A stretch of DNA of 64,000 nucleotides, taken from contig DATAOC010000020.1 in the NCBI GenBank assembly GCA_036265915.1, positions 21,373 through 85,372 on the forward strand, given 5' to 3'. This document shows, one piece after another, positions 33,486 through 42,007 of this stretch. The DNA comes from AR12 sp036265915. Lineage in GTDB: Bacteria > Methylomirabilota > Methylomirabilia > Rokubacteriales > CSP1-6. Numbering within the stretch: the first letter of the stretch is position 1; the number at the start of each line of letters is the position of its first letter. The notes under the pieces were generated by a model that saw only the letters and a list, made by a program, of their open reading frames with translations, was not told where the DNA came from and did not search any database. The translations under genes were made by a program, and so were the position numbers.

Positions 33486-35099
33486 CTAGATCGCTTCCTC
33501 GATGACGGCGGCCGGGCGGTCGTGTGTGTCCGCCCGCGCCGCCGTCGGCTTTTCCAGCCGGATCCTGCGCATGAACGGCAGCAGCAGCGTCATGCCGGCG
33601 AACATGATGGCGAGCAGCCAGAAGTCGTCGGCGTACGCGAGCAGCTGCGCCTGCTCCACCGTCTCGCGATAGAGCATCGCCACCGCCTGACGGTCGGCCG
33701 TGAACCCATCGCTGCCCTGGGCCACGAAGTGGCGCGCCCAGCGGGCCAGCCGCGCGGCCGTCTCACCGTCGAACGCGGTGATGTGACTCACCAGCGTCGA
33801 CTGGTGGTATTGCGCCCGCTGCGCCAGCAGCGTGGTCGCGACCGCGATGCCGACGCTGCCGCCGACGTTGCGCATCATGCCGTACACCGCCGTCGCGTTC
33901 ACGAGCTTGTCGCGCCGGATGGTGGCCAGCGTCAGCGTCGAGAGCGGCACGAAGATGAAGCCGATGGCGAAGCCCTGGATGAAGCGCGGCAACGCCAGCG
34001 CCCAGTAGTCCATGCCGAGCGTGAGCGACGTCATCATGTACAGGCTGGCCGCGTTCAGCAGACAGCCGAAGGCCAGCATGAAGCGCTGATCCACGCGCGT
34101 CACCAGGCCCGAGGCGAAGAGCGAGGCGATGTTGCCGAGCCCGCCGGGTGCGAGCACCAGCCCCGATGTCCACGCGTCGTAGCCGAGAAGCTTCTGCGTG
34201 AAGACGGCGACGAGCAGCATGCCGGAGAACATGCAGAAGCCGACGATGCAGATCAGCGTGACGCCGGTGGCAAAGTTGCGGTCGGAGAACACGGTGAGGT
34301 CGACGATCGGCTCGGCGGCGAACAGCTCGCGGACGACGAATCCGGCGAGCGCGCACACGGCGACGATGCTCATGGCGATGATGACCGGCGAGTCGAACCA
34401 GTTCTCGCGCTCGCCGCGATCGAGCACCAGCTGCAGGCAGCCGAAGCCCGCGACCATGAGGCCCAGACCCCACCAGTCGACGCGCGCCGCGCGCCTGAGG
34501 TACGGCGGGTCGAACAGGCAGGCGCTCGCAAGAAAGAAGCCGACCACGCCGACCGGCAGGTTGATGTAGAAGATCCATCGCCACGACCACTCGTCGGCCA
34601 GGTATCCGCCGACCGTTGGCCCGAGGATCGGCCCCAGGATGAAGCCGAGCCCCCATACCGCCATGGCCAGGCCGCGCTGGTGGAATGGAAAGATCTCCCA
34701 CAGGATCGCCTGCGACAGCGGGATGATCGGCCCGCCGCCGAGGCCCTGGAAGATGCGAGCGACGATGAGTGTGGGCAGGTCCGGCGCGATGCCCGACAGG
34801 AACGAGCTGGCAACGAACAGCGTGCAGCAGATCAGGAAGAACCGCTTGCGGCCGAAGTAGCCGGCGAGCCAGCCGCTGGCCGGAATGACGATCGCGTTGG
34901 CGGCCAGATATGACGTGATCACCCATGAGACCTCGTCGAGCCCGGCCGACAGCGAGCCCTGGAGGTGCGGCAGGATCACGTTCGTCACGCTCGTGTCGAG
35001 GATCTGCATGAACGCCACGACCATGACCGTCAGGGTGGTGAGCCACTTGCGGGCGGGTGAGACGGGCGGTGCGTCCGGTGCCGGGGCTGTCAGCGTCAG
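33486..35099 (-). CDS. DHA2-family (EmrB/QacA) MFS efflux transporter
   Basis: About 537 residues, 14 predicted membrane segments. Motifs: MQILDTSVTNVILPHLQGSL (TM1), SWVITSYLAANAIVIPASGW (DHA2 start), FLSGIAPDLPTLIVARIFQG and GPTVGGYLADEWSWRWIFYI (motif C/D), the EmrB signature. Substrate: probably hydrophobic drugs or toxins, by proton antiport. No ATG, GTG or TTG fits before the first membrane segment; the frame reaches back to CTG 35099, which overlaps the upstream stop as CTGA, so CTG is the likely start. No EmrA partner is present. It is coupled to the ferritin-like gene. Confidence 0.85.
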   Translation of the reverse strand: MTLTAPAPDAPPVSPARKWLTTLTVMVVAFMQILDTSVTNVILPHLQGSLSAGLDEVSWVITSYLAANAIVIPASGWLAGYFGRKRFFLICCTLFVASSFLSGIAPDLPTLIVARIFQGLGGGPIIPLSQAILWEIFPFHQRGLAMAVWGLGFILGPILGPTVGGYLADEWSWRWIFYINLPVGVVGFFLASACLFDPPYLRRAARVDWWGLGLMVAGFGCLQLVLDRGERENWFDSPVIIAMSIVAVCALAGFVVRELFAAEPIVDLTVFSDRNFATGVTLICIVGFCMFSGMLLVAVFTQKLLGYDAWTSGLVLAPGGLGNIASLFASGLVTRVDQRFMLAFGCLLNAASLYMMTSLTLGMDYWALALPRFIQGFAIGFIFVPLSTLTLATIRRDKLVNATAVYGMMRNVGGSVGIAVATTLLAQRAQYHQSTLVSHITAFDGETAARLARWARHFVAQGSDGFTADRQAVAMLYRETVEQAQLLAYADDFWLLAIMFAGMTLLLPFMRRIRLEKPTAARADTHDRPAAVIEEAI

Positions 35100-35890
35100 T
35101 GCTCGAGTGCGGTCGGGCGCAGGCCGAGCGGCAGCGCGATCTTGTAGTAGGACGCCAGAAAGCCATCCCACCAGTCCTGCCGCTCGCCGCCGCGCGCCAC
35201 CTCGACGAACAGCTGGAGGCTCTCGTCCTGCCACTGCTGGATGACATCGAGGTTGTCGGGATCGTCCTCGATGAGCGCCTTGACCAGCGCACGCGCGAAG
35301 CTGATGTGGCGTGTCTCGTCCCGCACGCGCGCGCGATGATTGAGGGCGGAAAAGAGGTCGCCCCGTGCCTCCGCGCCGTCCGCGAGCACGGCAAAGGTGC
35401 CGGGGCCGGCCGCGCCCTCGGCCACGAAGTTCGCCTTCACGATGATCTCGAAGCTGTCGTCCAGCTCGAGGACGTGGCGAAAGAACCGGCAGGTGGTGCC
35501 GGGCGCCTCCCAGGCCGCGAGCCAGTCCGCTTCCGGGATGCGAGCGTGCTCGAACACCTCGCGATCCATCTCGAGATGCCGCTGCTCGTCCGCCAGCTGG
35601 AACAGGCAGCACTTCTTCAGCTCGTCGAACGGTGCGTTCGCCGCCGCGGTCGCGACATAATGCGTGGCCGACAGCTCGGAGTAATAGTTGTTGGCGAACT
35701 GGTCGACGGCGCGCTCCAGATACCGGCGCGAGACGCTGCGGTACTCGAGCGCCTCCTGTGGCAGCGTCGCGCGCTCCGCGAGATAGCGCTCGCGCTCGCG
35801 CGCCTGCAGCGCGACGTAACGCTCCCAGCTGAGATTGGCCGGGTCCTTGAACAGGCCGGGATCCTTCAGGACGATGCGCCGGCGGCTCAT
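35096..35890 (-). CDS. Ferritin-like diiron protein
   Basis: 264-residue helical protein with a full diiron ligand set: Glu72, Glu102 with His105 (ADEQRHLEMD), Glu158 and Glu192 with His195 (RDETRHISFA). This is the E..ExxH..E..ExxH pattern of ferritin-like/R2-like diiron enzymes, such as N-oxygenases and hydroxylases. Substrate unknown. It is transcribed with the efflux pump, so an oxygenase coupled to export is possible. SD GGAGG precedes ATG 35890. A clear sigma70-type promoter lies just upstream. Confidence 0.72.
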   Translation of the reverse strand: MSRRRIVLKDPGLFKDPANLSWERYVALQARERERYLAERATLPQEALEYRSVSRRYLERAVDQFANNYYSELSATHYVATAAANAPFDELKKCCLFQLADEQRHLEMDREVFEHARIPEADWLAAWEAPGTTCRFFRHVLELDDSFEIIVKANFVAEGAAGPGTFAVLADGAEARGDLFSALNHRARVRDETRHISFARALVKALIEDDPDNLDVIQQWQDESLQLFVEVARGGERQDWWDGFLASYYKIALPLGLRPTALEH

Positions 35891-35910
35891 GCGCGCCTCC
35901 AGTGACCGGT

Positions 35911-35939
35911 ACAGTAGGCAGGCAACGCAGGTGTGTCAA
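35911..35939 (-). promoter_or_regulatory. Sigma70-type promoter of the diiron protein/efflux operon
   Basis: On the minus strand the -35 TTGACA (35934-35939) is perfect, the spacer is exactly 17 nt, and the -10 is TACTGT (35911-35916), 3 of 6 from TATAAT but with the key T and A present. Transcription would start near 35904, giving a 5' leader of about 14 nt before ATG 35890. Confidence 0.6.
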
Positions 35940-35948
35940 ACGCGCTGC

Positions 35949-35979
35949 GAGCGGCGAGAGGGCGTTGCACCCTCTCGCC
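35949..35979 (-). terminator. Strong stem-loop terminator of the secreted protein gene
   Basis: GCGGCGAGAGGG (35949-35960) and CCCTCTCGCCGC (35968-35979) form a perfect 12-bp stem with a 7-nt loop. It lies 11 nt after the stop (35991) of the minus-strand secreted protein gene. No long T run follows on the minus strand, so it is not a textbook intrinsic terminator, but its stability and position make termination or mRNA 3'-end protection likely. It also separates that gene from the promoter at 35911. Confidence 0.55.
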
Positions 35980-35990
35980 GCGGCGGCACT

Positions 35991-36578
35991 CTACAGGGCG
36001 GCGATGATCTGGTTCAGAAGCGCCACGAGCTGCGTCAGCAGCGCGTTGAGCCCCAGACCGCCGTTCAGCAGATTGGCGACCGCACACAGAAGGTTGCCGA
36101 GCAGGTTGCCCGGGCCCGGCACGGCCACGATGTCGAGCACGACCTGATCGAGATGAATTGTCAGGCCGAGGAGATTGAGATCGAGCGGACCGAGCACGAG
36201 GTTGAGAATGTCGCAGCCGGCCTGCGGCTGTGCAAGGGCCGCAGCACCGCCCGTTCCGGACAGGTCAAAGCCGTTGATGCTCTTCACCGGGATTTTGACT
36301 TGCTGCACGGCCGCCTGCGCCACGCCATCACCTGCTGCGGTAGCAATGGTCGCGGTCCCGACGGCGAGGATGGTATTGCCGCTACGTTCGAATCCGGTGA
36401 TCCTGAGTGTGCCGCTGAACGGGGTGGGGTTGGCGCCGGTTGACGTCCCGGTTATTGGAACGGTGAGCGCATTTGCCTTGCTGTTGCCTTGCGCGCCAGC
36501 ATCGAGCGGCAGAACCAGCGCGAACGTGACAGCCAAGACGAGGCTGATAGCCATCGAACGCTTCCATAGTGAGTGCAT
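35991..36578 (-). CDS. Secreted Leu/Asn-rich protein of unknown function
   Basis: 195 residues. A signal peptide (MHSLWKRSMAISLVLAV to about LDAGAQG, cleavage near residue 31) leads to a beta-rich domain (PFSGTLRITGFERSGNTILAVGTATI) and a hydrophobic Leu/Asn/Gly-rich C-terminus (GPGNLLGNLLCAVANLLNGG) with Leu-Asn heptad-like repeats. One Cys pair is possible. I do not recognise a named family. A perfect GAGGAGG SD fixes ATG 36578 rather than the upstream ATG at 36611. Mono-cistronic, with its own terminator. Confidence 0.7.
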   Translation of the reverse strand: MHSLWKRSMAISLVLAVTFALVLPLDAGAQGNSKANALTVPITGTSTGANPTPFSGTLRITGFERSGNTILAVGTATIATAAGDGVAQAAVQQVKIPVKSINGFDLSGTGGAAALAQPQAGCDILNLVLGPLDLNLLGLTIHLDQVVLDIVAVPGPGNLLGNLLCAVANLLNGGLGLNALLTQLVALLNQIIAAL

Positions 36579-36807
36579 GCGAACCTCCTCAGTGAAGATG
36601 GCCCGCGTCATTGCAAGCCGCTGGCCGCGGCGCGCGAGCGGCGCGCCGTAAAGCGGTCACGCGCGGTGTGAACTTGCCTGGGAGACGCCCCGCGCAACGG
36701 AAGAGCGGTGCAGGATCAGCGTTGTAATACGGACGCGGCGCCGGCCAAACATGTGGCAATATCCGCGACACTCATGGCGTGCCGGCCATGACCAGGAGGA
36801 CGCACGC

Positions 36808-37887
36808 ATGAAAGCCGCCGTGTTTCACGGAGCGCACAAGCCGCTGACGATCGAGGACGTCCACATCGACAAGCCCATGGGCCGCGAGGTGCTCGTGCGC
36901 ACCGTGGCCTCCGGCGTCTGTCACAGCGATCTGCACTTCATCGAGGGCCTCTACCCGTTCCCGACGCCGGCCATTCTGGGCCACGAGGCGGCGGGCATCG
37001 TGGAGGCGGTGGGGCCGCACGTGTTCGAGTTCAAGGCGGGCGACCACGTCATCGCGTGCCTGTCGGTGTTCTGCGGTGCCTGCGACTACTGCCTGACCGG
37101 CAAGACGCATCTCTGCCAGACGCGGCCGATCCGCGCCAAGCACGAGCCGCCGAAGCTCTCGTGGAACGGACAGCCGGTGAACCAGTTCGCCAACCTGTCG
37201 GCCTACGCGGAGCAGATGCTGGTGCACGAGAACGCGCTCGTCCGGATCGACGACGCGATGCCGCTCGACCGGGCCGCGCTCATCGGCTGCGGCGTCACCA
37301 CCGGCGTGGGCGCCGTGCTGAACACGGCGCGCATCGAGGCCGGCTCCACCGTGGCCGTGTTCGGCGCCGGCGGCGTGGGCCTGGCCGCCATCCAGGGCGC
37401 GCGCATCGCCGGCGCGCGCATGATCATCGCGGTCGACACCGTCGAGTCCAAGTTCGCCAAGGCCCGCGAGCTCGGCGCCACGCACACGGTGAACGCCAAG
37501 AGCGACGATCCCGTGAAGGCGATTCGCGCGCTGACGACGGGCGGCGTCGATTACTCGTTCGAGGCGATCGGGCTCAAGATCGCCGCCGAGCAGTGCTTCG
37601 ACTGCCTGCGCCCGGGCGGGACGGCCACCGTCATCGGCATGATCCCGGTCGGTCAGAAGATCGAGCTCGACGGCCCGATGTTCCTGCGCGAGAAGAAGAT
37701 CCAGGGCTGCAGCATGGGCAGCAACCGCTTCAAGGTCGACATGCCGCGCTACATCGACTTCTACCGGCAGGGGCGCCTGAAGCTCGACGAGATGATCACC
37801 CGCCGCGGCCGCCTCGAGGATGTCAACGAGGCGTTCCGCGCCATGAAGGCGGGCGAGGTCGCGCGCACCGTGCTCATGTTCGAGTAG
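36808..37887 (+). CDS. Zinc-dependent alcohol dehydrogenase
   Basis: 359-residue medium-chain dehydrogenase. The catalytic zinc site is Cys38 (GVCHSD) and His59-Glu60; structural zinc is Cys89, Cys92, Cys95 and Cys103 (FCGACDYC...HLC). The NAD-binding fingerprint VFGAGGVGLAAIQGA follows. The N-terminus MKAAVFHG and C-terminus AGEVARTVLMFE match mycothiol-independent formaldehyde/aryl-alcohol type ADHs. Substrate unknown. SD CAGGAGG precedes ATG 36808. It is followed after 5 nt by a second dehydrogenase. Confidence 0.9.
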   Translation: MKAAVFHGAHKPLTIEDVHIDKPMGREVLVRTVASGVCHSDLHFIEGLYPFPTPAILGHEAAGIVEAVGPHVFEFKAGDHVIACLSVFCGACDYCLTGKTHLCQTRPIRAKHEPPKLSWNGQPVNQFANLSAYAEQMLVHENALVRIDDAMPLDRAALIGCGVTTGVGAVLNTARIEAGSTVAVFGAGGVGLAAIQGARIAGARMIIAVDTVESKFAKARELGATHTVNAKSDDPVKAIRALTTGGVDYSFEAIGLKIAAEQCFDCLRPGGTATVIGMIPVGQKIELDGPMFLREKKIQGCSMGSNRFKVDMPRYIDFYRQGRLKLDEMITRRGRLEDVNEAFRAMKAGEVARTVLMFE

Positions 37888-37892
37888 CGCCC

Positions 37893-38972
37893 GTGCGCGC
37901 CGCCGTCATGCGCGACCGGAAGCTGATCGTCGCCGAGGTGCCGATGCCCGAGCCTGGCCCGGGCGAAGTCCTGGCGCGGACGCTGGCGTGCGGGATCTGC
38001 GGCTCCGACCTGCACGCGCTGAAGCACGCCGACGCGTTCGTGGCCACGTCCCGGCGCGCCGGCAATCCGCGTGTGATGGATCTCGGGCGGGACGTCGTGA
38101 TGGGCCACGAGTTCTGCGCCGAGATCGTCGAGCACGGACCCCGTACGGCGCGGACGCTGCCGGTCGGCACGCGCGTCTGCTCACGCCCGATCCTGATGCG
38201 GGACACGGGCCCGCAGACGATCGGGTACTCGAACGAGCATCCCGGCGGCTACGGCGAATATATGCGCCTCAGCGAGGCGCTTCTGCTGCCCGTGCCGGAC
38301 GGCCTGCCGACCGAGCACGCCGCGCTCACGGAGCCCATGGCGGTGGGCCTGCATGCGGTGCAGAAGGCGCGGCTGGCGCCCGACGACGCGCCGCTGGTCG
38401 TCGGGTGCGGCCCGGTGGGCCTCGCGGTGATCGCGGCTCTCCGCCTGCTCGACGTCCGGCCGATCGTGGCCGCCGACTTCTCGCCGCGCCGGCGGGAGCT
38501 GGCCGCCAGCCTGGGAGCCGATGTCGTCGTCGATCCCGCCGCCACCACGCCCTGGCAGAGCTGGCGCGAGGCGGCCGCGGTCTGGCGAGATCCGAGCCGG
38601 GCGCCGCAACCACCGCCGTGGGTGCCTGGGCCGCCGATCCGCCCCGCCGTGGTATTCGAGTGCGTCGGCGTTCCGGGCGTGCTCGATCAGCTCATGGCCG
38701 CGGCGCCGCGCGACACGCGCATCGTGGTGGTCGGGGTCTGCATGGAGCCGGACACGATTCACCCGATGCTCGGCATCGTGAAGGAGCTGGCGCTCCAGTT
38801 CGTGCTGGGGTACACGCAGGATGAGTTCGCGGCGACCCTCGGCCACATCGCCGCCGGCCGGATCGCCGCGGCGCCGCTGATCACCGGTCGCGTCGGTCTC
38901 GACGGCGTGCCGCAGGCATTCGAGGCGCTCGCGTCACCGGAGCGCCACGCCAAGATCATCGTCGGCGTCTGA
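37893..38972 (+). CDS. Zinc-binding medium-chain dehydrogenase
   Basis: 359 residues. Catalytic zinc residues are in ACGICGSDLH and GHEFCAEIVEHG. The four-cysteine structural zinc lobe of the neighbouring ADH is absent (SRPILMRDTGPQ in its place). Nucleotide loop: VVGCGPVGLAVIAAL. Start GTG 37893, 5 nt after the upstream stop. It ends 6 nt from the convergent luciferase-like gene. A role with the preceding ADH in oxidising alcohols or polyols is likely, but the substrate is unknown. Confidence 0.85.
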   Translation: MRAAVMRDRKLIVAEVPMPEPGPGEVLARTLACGICGSDLHALKHADAFVATSRRAGNPRVMDLGRDVVMGHEFCAEIVEHGPRTARTLPVGTRVCSRPILMRDTGPQTIGYSNEHPGGYGEYMRLSEALLLPVPDGLPTEHAALTEPMAVGLHAVQKARLAPDDAPLVVGCGPVGLAVIAALRLLDVRPIVAADFSPRRRELAASLGADVVVDPAATTPWQSWREAAAVWRDPSRAPQPPPWVPGPPIRPAVVFECVGVPGVLDQLMAAAPRDTRIVVVGVCMEPDTIHPMLGIVKELALQFVLGYTQDEFAATLGHIAAGRIAAAPLITGRVGLDGVPQAFEALASPERHAKIIVGV

Positions 38973-38978
38973 CCGCGG

Positions 38979-39878
38979 TCAGGCGAGCTTGGCACGCACG
39001 CGCTCGGCGAACGTCATCATCTGCGCGTCGAGCTCGGCGCCGTCGGCCGCGAGGAACTCGACCACCAGGTGCTCGACGCCGCAGTCGGTCAGCTCCGTCA
39101 GCTGATCGACGAGACTCGCCGGCTCGCCGGCCAGCACGTGGCCCGGGTGGGCCGACGTCGGCGCCCCCTCGCCGGCGCGCAGCACGCGGACGTCGTTGCG
39201 CATCGTGATGCCGGGCGGGACGGCGCGGCCCCGCGTCGCCGACTGCCGTACGAGCTCCTGACGGCCGGCGCGCAGCTCGGCGGGCGCCCGATTGATCGGA
39301 TGCCACGTGGCGCCGAACTCCACGGCGCGGCGGAGCGCCGCGCGGCTGTGGCCGCCGACCCAGATCGGCGGGTGCGGCTTCTGGATCGGCTTGGGCTCGA
39401 ACACCATGTCGTCGAATTGCGTGTAGCGCCCGCGGAACGACGGCGCGGGGCTCGTCCACAGCTCCTGCATCGCGCGAAGGTACTCGTCGGTCATGGGGCC
39501 GCGCTCCGCGAACGGCACGCCGAGCATGGCGCTCTCGGCGGCCACCCAGCCGGCACCGATGCCGAGGACGACGCGGCCGCCGCTGAGCGCGTCGAGCGAG
39601 GACACCATCTTCGCGGTGACCACGGCGTTGCGGTACGGCACGATCAGCACCGTCGTGCCGAGCTGCACGCGAGCGGTGGCGCCGGCCACGACCCCGAGCG
39701 TGATCAGCGGATCGAAGATCGTCTCCCCGAAGTTCGGAATGTTCGCGCGCGGTACGACGACGTGGTCACTGACCCAGACCGAGTCGTAGCCGAGCTGCTC
39801 GGCGCGCACCGCCGTGCGCCGGATGATCTCCGGCGTGGCGAGATGCCGGCAGTTGGGGAGCCAGACGCCGAACTTCAT
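38979..39878 (-). CDS. Luciferase-like (LLM) flavin/F420-dependent oxidoreductase
   Basis: 299-residue TIM-barrel LLM-class enzyme. N-terminal MKFGVWLPNCRHLATPE, YDSVWVSDHVVVPRAN, GTTVLIVPYRNAVVTAKMV and LGIGAGWVAAESAMLG are typical of the F420-dependent LLM subgroup (TIGR03619-like). The C-terminus EFLAADGAELDAQMMTFAERV fits. Cofactor may be F420 or FMN. One of three LLM genes in the window. The gene stands alone, convergent to the dehydrogenase pair. Confidence 0.85.
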   Translation of the reverse strand: MKFGVWLPNCRHLATPEIIRRTAVRAEQLGYDSVWVSDHVVVPRANIPNFGETIFDPLITLGVVAGATARVQLGTTVLIVPYRNAVVTAKMVSSLDALSGGRVVLGIGAGWVAAESAMLGVPFAERGPMTDEYLRAMQELWTSPAPSFRGRYTQFDDMVFEPKPIQKPHPPIWVGGHSRAALRRAVEFGATWHPINRAPAELRAGRQELVRQSATRGRAVPPGITMRNDVRVLRAGEGAPTSAHPGHVLAGEPASLVDQLTELTDCGVEHLVVEFLAADGAELDAQMMTFAERVRAKLA

Positions 39879-39983
39879 TGCGGAGTCACCGGGCTGATGG
39901 TCGTCATGGCGCCGAGCTTACTGCAGTGGCGGCCTCTGCGCTCGCCGCGCGGCTTGGAGTAGGATGGCCTCCCGGAGGTGAGC

Positions 39984-40970
39984 ATGGGTGAGCGCGAGCT
40001 GACGTACGGTGAGGCCGTGCGCGAGGCGATCGCCGAGGAGATGCGGCGCGACCCGCGTGTCTTCCTGATCGGCGAGGACGTCGCCGAGGCCGGGCATCCG
40101 TTCAAGACGCTGGTGGGGCTCGTGCAGGAATTCGGCACGGGGCGGATCATCGACACGCCGATCTCCGAGCCAGGCTACGCCGGCATCGGCGTCGGCGCGG
40201 CCATGACCGGCATGCGGCCGATCGTCGACGTCATGTTCGGCGACTTCATCACGCTCACCATGGATCAGATGGTCAACCAGGCCGCCAAGGCGCACTACAT
40301 GTCGGGCGGCAAGATCAAGGTGCCCATCGTGTTCCGCACCACGCTCGGCGCCACGCGGCGGTCGGCGGCGCAGCACTCGCAGTCGCTGCACGCCTGGGTC
40401 AGCCACATCCCCGGCCTGAAGGTGGCGCTGCCGTCCGGCCCCTACGAGGCGAAGGGACTCATGAAGACGGCGATCCGCGACGACAGCCCCGTCGTCATCT
40501 TCGAGGACAAGATGATGTACCGCGTGAAGGGGCCCGTGCCGGAGGCCGACTACACGATCCCGTTCGGCGTGGCCGAGGTGAAGCGCCCGGGCCGGGACAT
40601 CACGATCGTCGCCACCAGCAGCATGGTCGCCGTCGCCGAGGGCGCGGCCAAGCTGCTCGACGAGGCGGGCATCAGCGCCGAGATCATCGATCCGCGCACG
40701 ACGTGGCCGCTGGACAAGCAGACGCTCGTCGACTCGGCCAAGAAGACGTCGCGCGCGCTCGTGGTCGACGAGGGCTACGAGCGCTACGGCGTCACCGCCG
40801 AGATCGCCTCCGTCATCGCGGAGGGCGCGTTCTACCACCTCGACGCCCCGGTCAAGCGCATCGGCGCCATGGACGTGCCGGTGCCGTTCTCGCCGGTGCT
40901 CGAGGATCTGACCGTCCCGACCGAGCAACGGGTGTTCGAGGTGGCGCGGGCACTGTGCCGGAAGGCGTGA
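39984..40970 (+). CDS. TPP-dependent dehydrogenase E1 component, beta subunit
   Basis: 328-residue beta subunit of pyruvate/acetoin dehydrogenase E1. ELTYGEAVREAIAEEM opens the transketolase pyrimidine-binding domain, then FLIGEDVAEAGHPFK and IIDTPISEPGYAGIGVGAAMTG. The C-terminal transketolase domain ends with PFSPVLEDLTVPTEQRV. The alpha subunit is not adjacent; the gene at 24174 is a candidate partner. SD GGAGG at 39974-39978 sits 5 nt before ATG 39984. It overlaps the threonine aldolase gene by 4 nt. Confidence 0.93.
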   Translation: MGERELTYGEAVREAIAEEMRRDPRVFLIGEDVAEAGHPFKTLVGLVQEFGTGRIIDTPISEPGYAGIGVGAAMTGMRPIVDVMFGDFITLTMDQMVNQAAKAHYMSGGKIKVPIVFRTTLGATRRSAAQHSQSLHAWVSHIPGLKVALPSGPYEAKGLMKTAIRDDSPVVIFEDKMMYRVKGPVPEADYTIPFGVAEVKRPGRDITIVATSSMVAVAEGAAKLLDEAGISAEIIDPRTTWPLDKQTLVDSAKKTSRALVVDEGYERYGVTAEIASVIAEGAFYHLDAPVKRIGAMDVPVPFSPVLEDLTVPTEQRVFEVARALCRKA

Positions 40971-42007
40971 GCGTGCGCCTGGACGTCGATCTCTACAGCG
41001 ACACGGTCACGCGGCCCACGCCCGAGATGCGCCGCTTCATGTGCGAGGCCGAGGTCGGCGACGAGCAGAAGCTCGAGGATCCGACCGTCAATCTCCTGTG
41101 CGACATGGTGGCCGAGCTGCTCGGCAAGGAGGCCGCGGTCTTCCTGCCCTCGGGCACCATGTGCAACGAGATCGCGCTGCGCGTGCACGCCCGTCCCGGC
41201 GAGGAAGTCATCGCGCACCAGTCCGCCCATCCCATCCACTTCGAGACGGGCGGCCCGGGCGCGCTCGCCGGCGTGAACATGCGGCCCGTCGATGGGCCGC
41301 GCGGCCAGTTCGACGCCGCGGCGGTGGAGGCGGCCGTTCGCCCGGCCTTCCGTCACTTCCCGCGCAGCCGTCTGCTGTGGGTCGAGCAGACCAGCAACCT
41401 CGGCGGCGGCTCGGTGTGGCCGCTGGCGCGGATCGCGGAGGTGACGCAGGTGGCCCGCCGTCACGGGCTCGCCACGCATCTCGACGGCGCGCGGCTCATG
41501 AACGCTGTCATCGCGAGCGGCGTCGCCGCCCGCGACTACGCGGCGCCGTTCGACTCGGCGTGGATCGACTTCACCAAGGGCCTCGGCGCGCCGGTGGGCG
41601 CGGCGCTGGCCGGCTCGCGCGCCTTCATCGACGAGGCGTGGCGCTGCAAGCAGCAGATGGGCGGCGCCATGCGCCAGGCGGGCATCATCGCCGCCGGCGG
41701 CGTGTACGCGCTTCGCCACCACGTCAAGCGCCTGGCCGAGGACCACGCGAACGCCCGCCGGCTCGCCGACGGGCTCGCGGCCCTGCCGGGCGTGCGCCTC
41801 GATCCCGCCACGGTGGAGACGAACATCGTCTTCTTCGAGACGACCGGCTCGCTCACCGCAGCGGCGGCCGTCGACGCGCTCCTGGCCCGCGGCGTCCGGA
41901 TGGGCGCGCTCGGACCGCATACCGTGCGGGCGGTCACGCACCTGGACGTCGACGCCGCCGCCATCGAGCGCGCGCTCGGCGCCGCGCGCCAGGTGTTCGC
42001 GCGCTGA
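40967..42007 (+). CDS. ltaE: Low-specificity threonine aldolase
   Basis: 346-residue PLP enzyme of the fold-I threonine aldolase family. VDLYSDTVTRPTPEMRRFM, VFLPSGTMCNEIALRVH, and the Schiff-base Lys204 in DFTKGLGAPVGAAL are clear. It cleaves threonine to glycine and acetaldehyde. It sits between the E1 beta and E2 genes, with 4-nt GTGA and 1-nt ATG/TGA overlaps on either side, which is unusual. A link between acetaldehyde and a 2-oxoacid/acetoin dehydrogenase may explain it. GTG start at 40967. Confidence 0.93.
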   Translation: MSVRLDVDLYSDTVTRPTPEMRRFMCEAEVGDEQKLEDPTVNLLCDMVAELLGKEAAVFLPSGTMCNEIALRVHARPGEEVIAHQSAHPIHFETGGPGALAGVNMRPVDGPRGQFDAAAVEAAVRPAFRHFPRSRLLWVEQTSNLGGGSVWPLARIAEVTQVARRHGLATHLDGARLMNAVIASGVAARDYAAPFDSAWIDFTKGLGAPVGAALAGSRAFIDEAWRCKQQMGGAMRQAGIIAAGGVYALRHHVKRLAEDHANARRLADGLAALPGVRLDPATVETNIVFFETTGSLTAAAAVDALLARGVRMGALGPHTVRAVTHLDVDAAAIERALGAARQVFAR

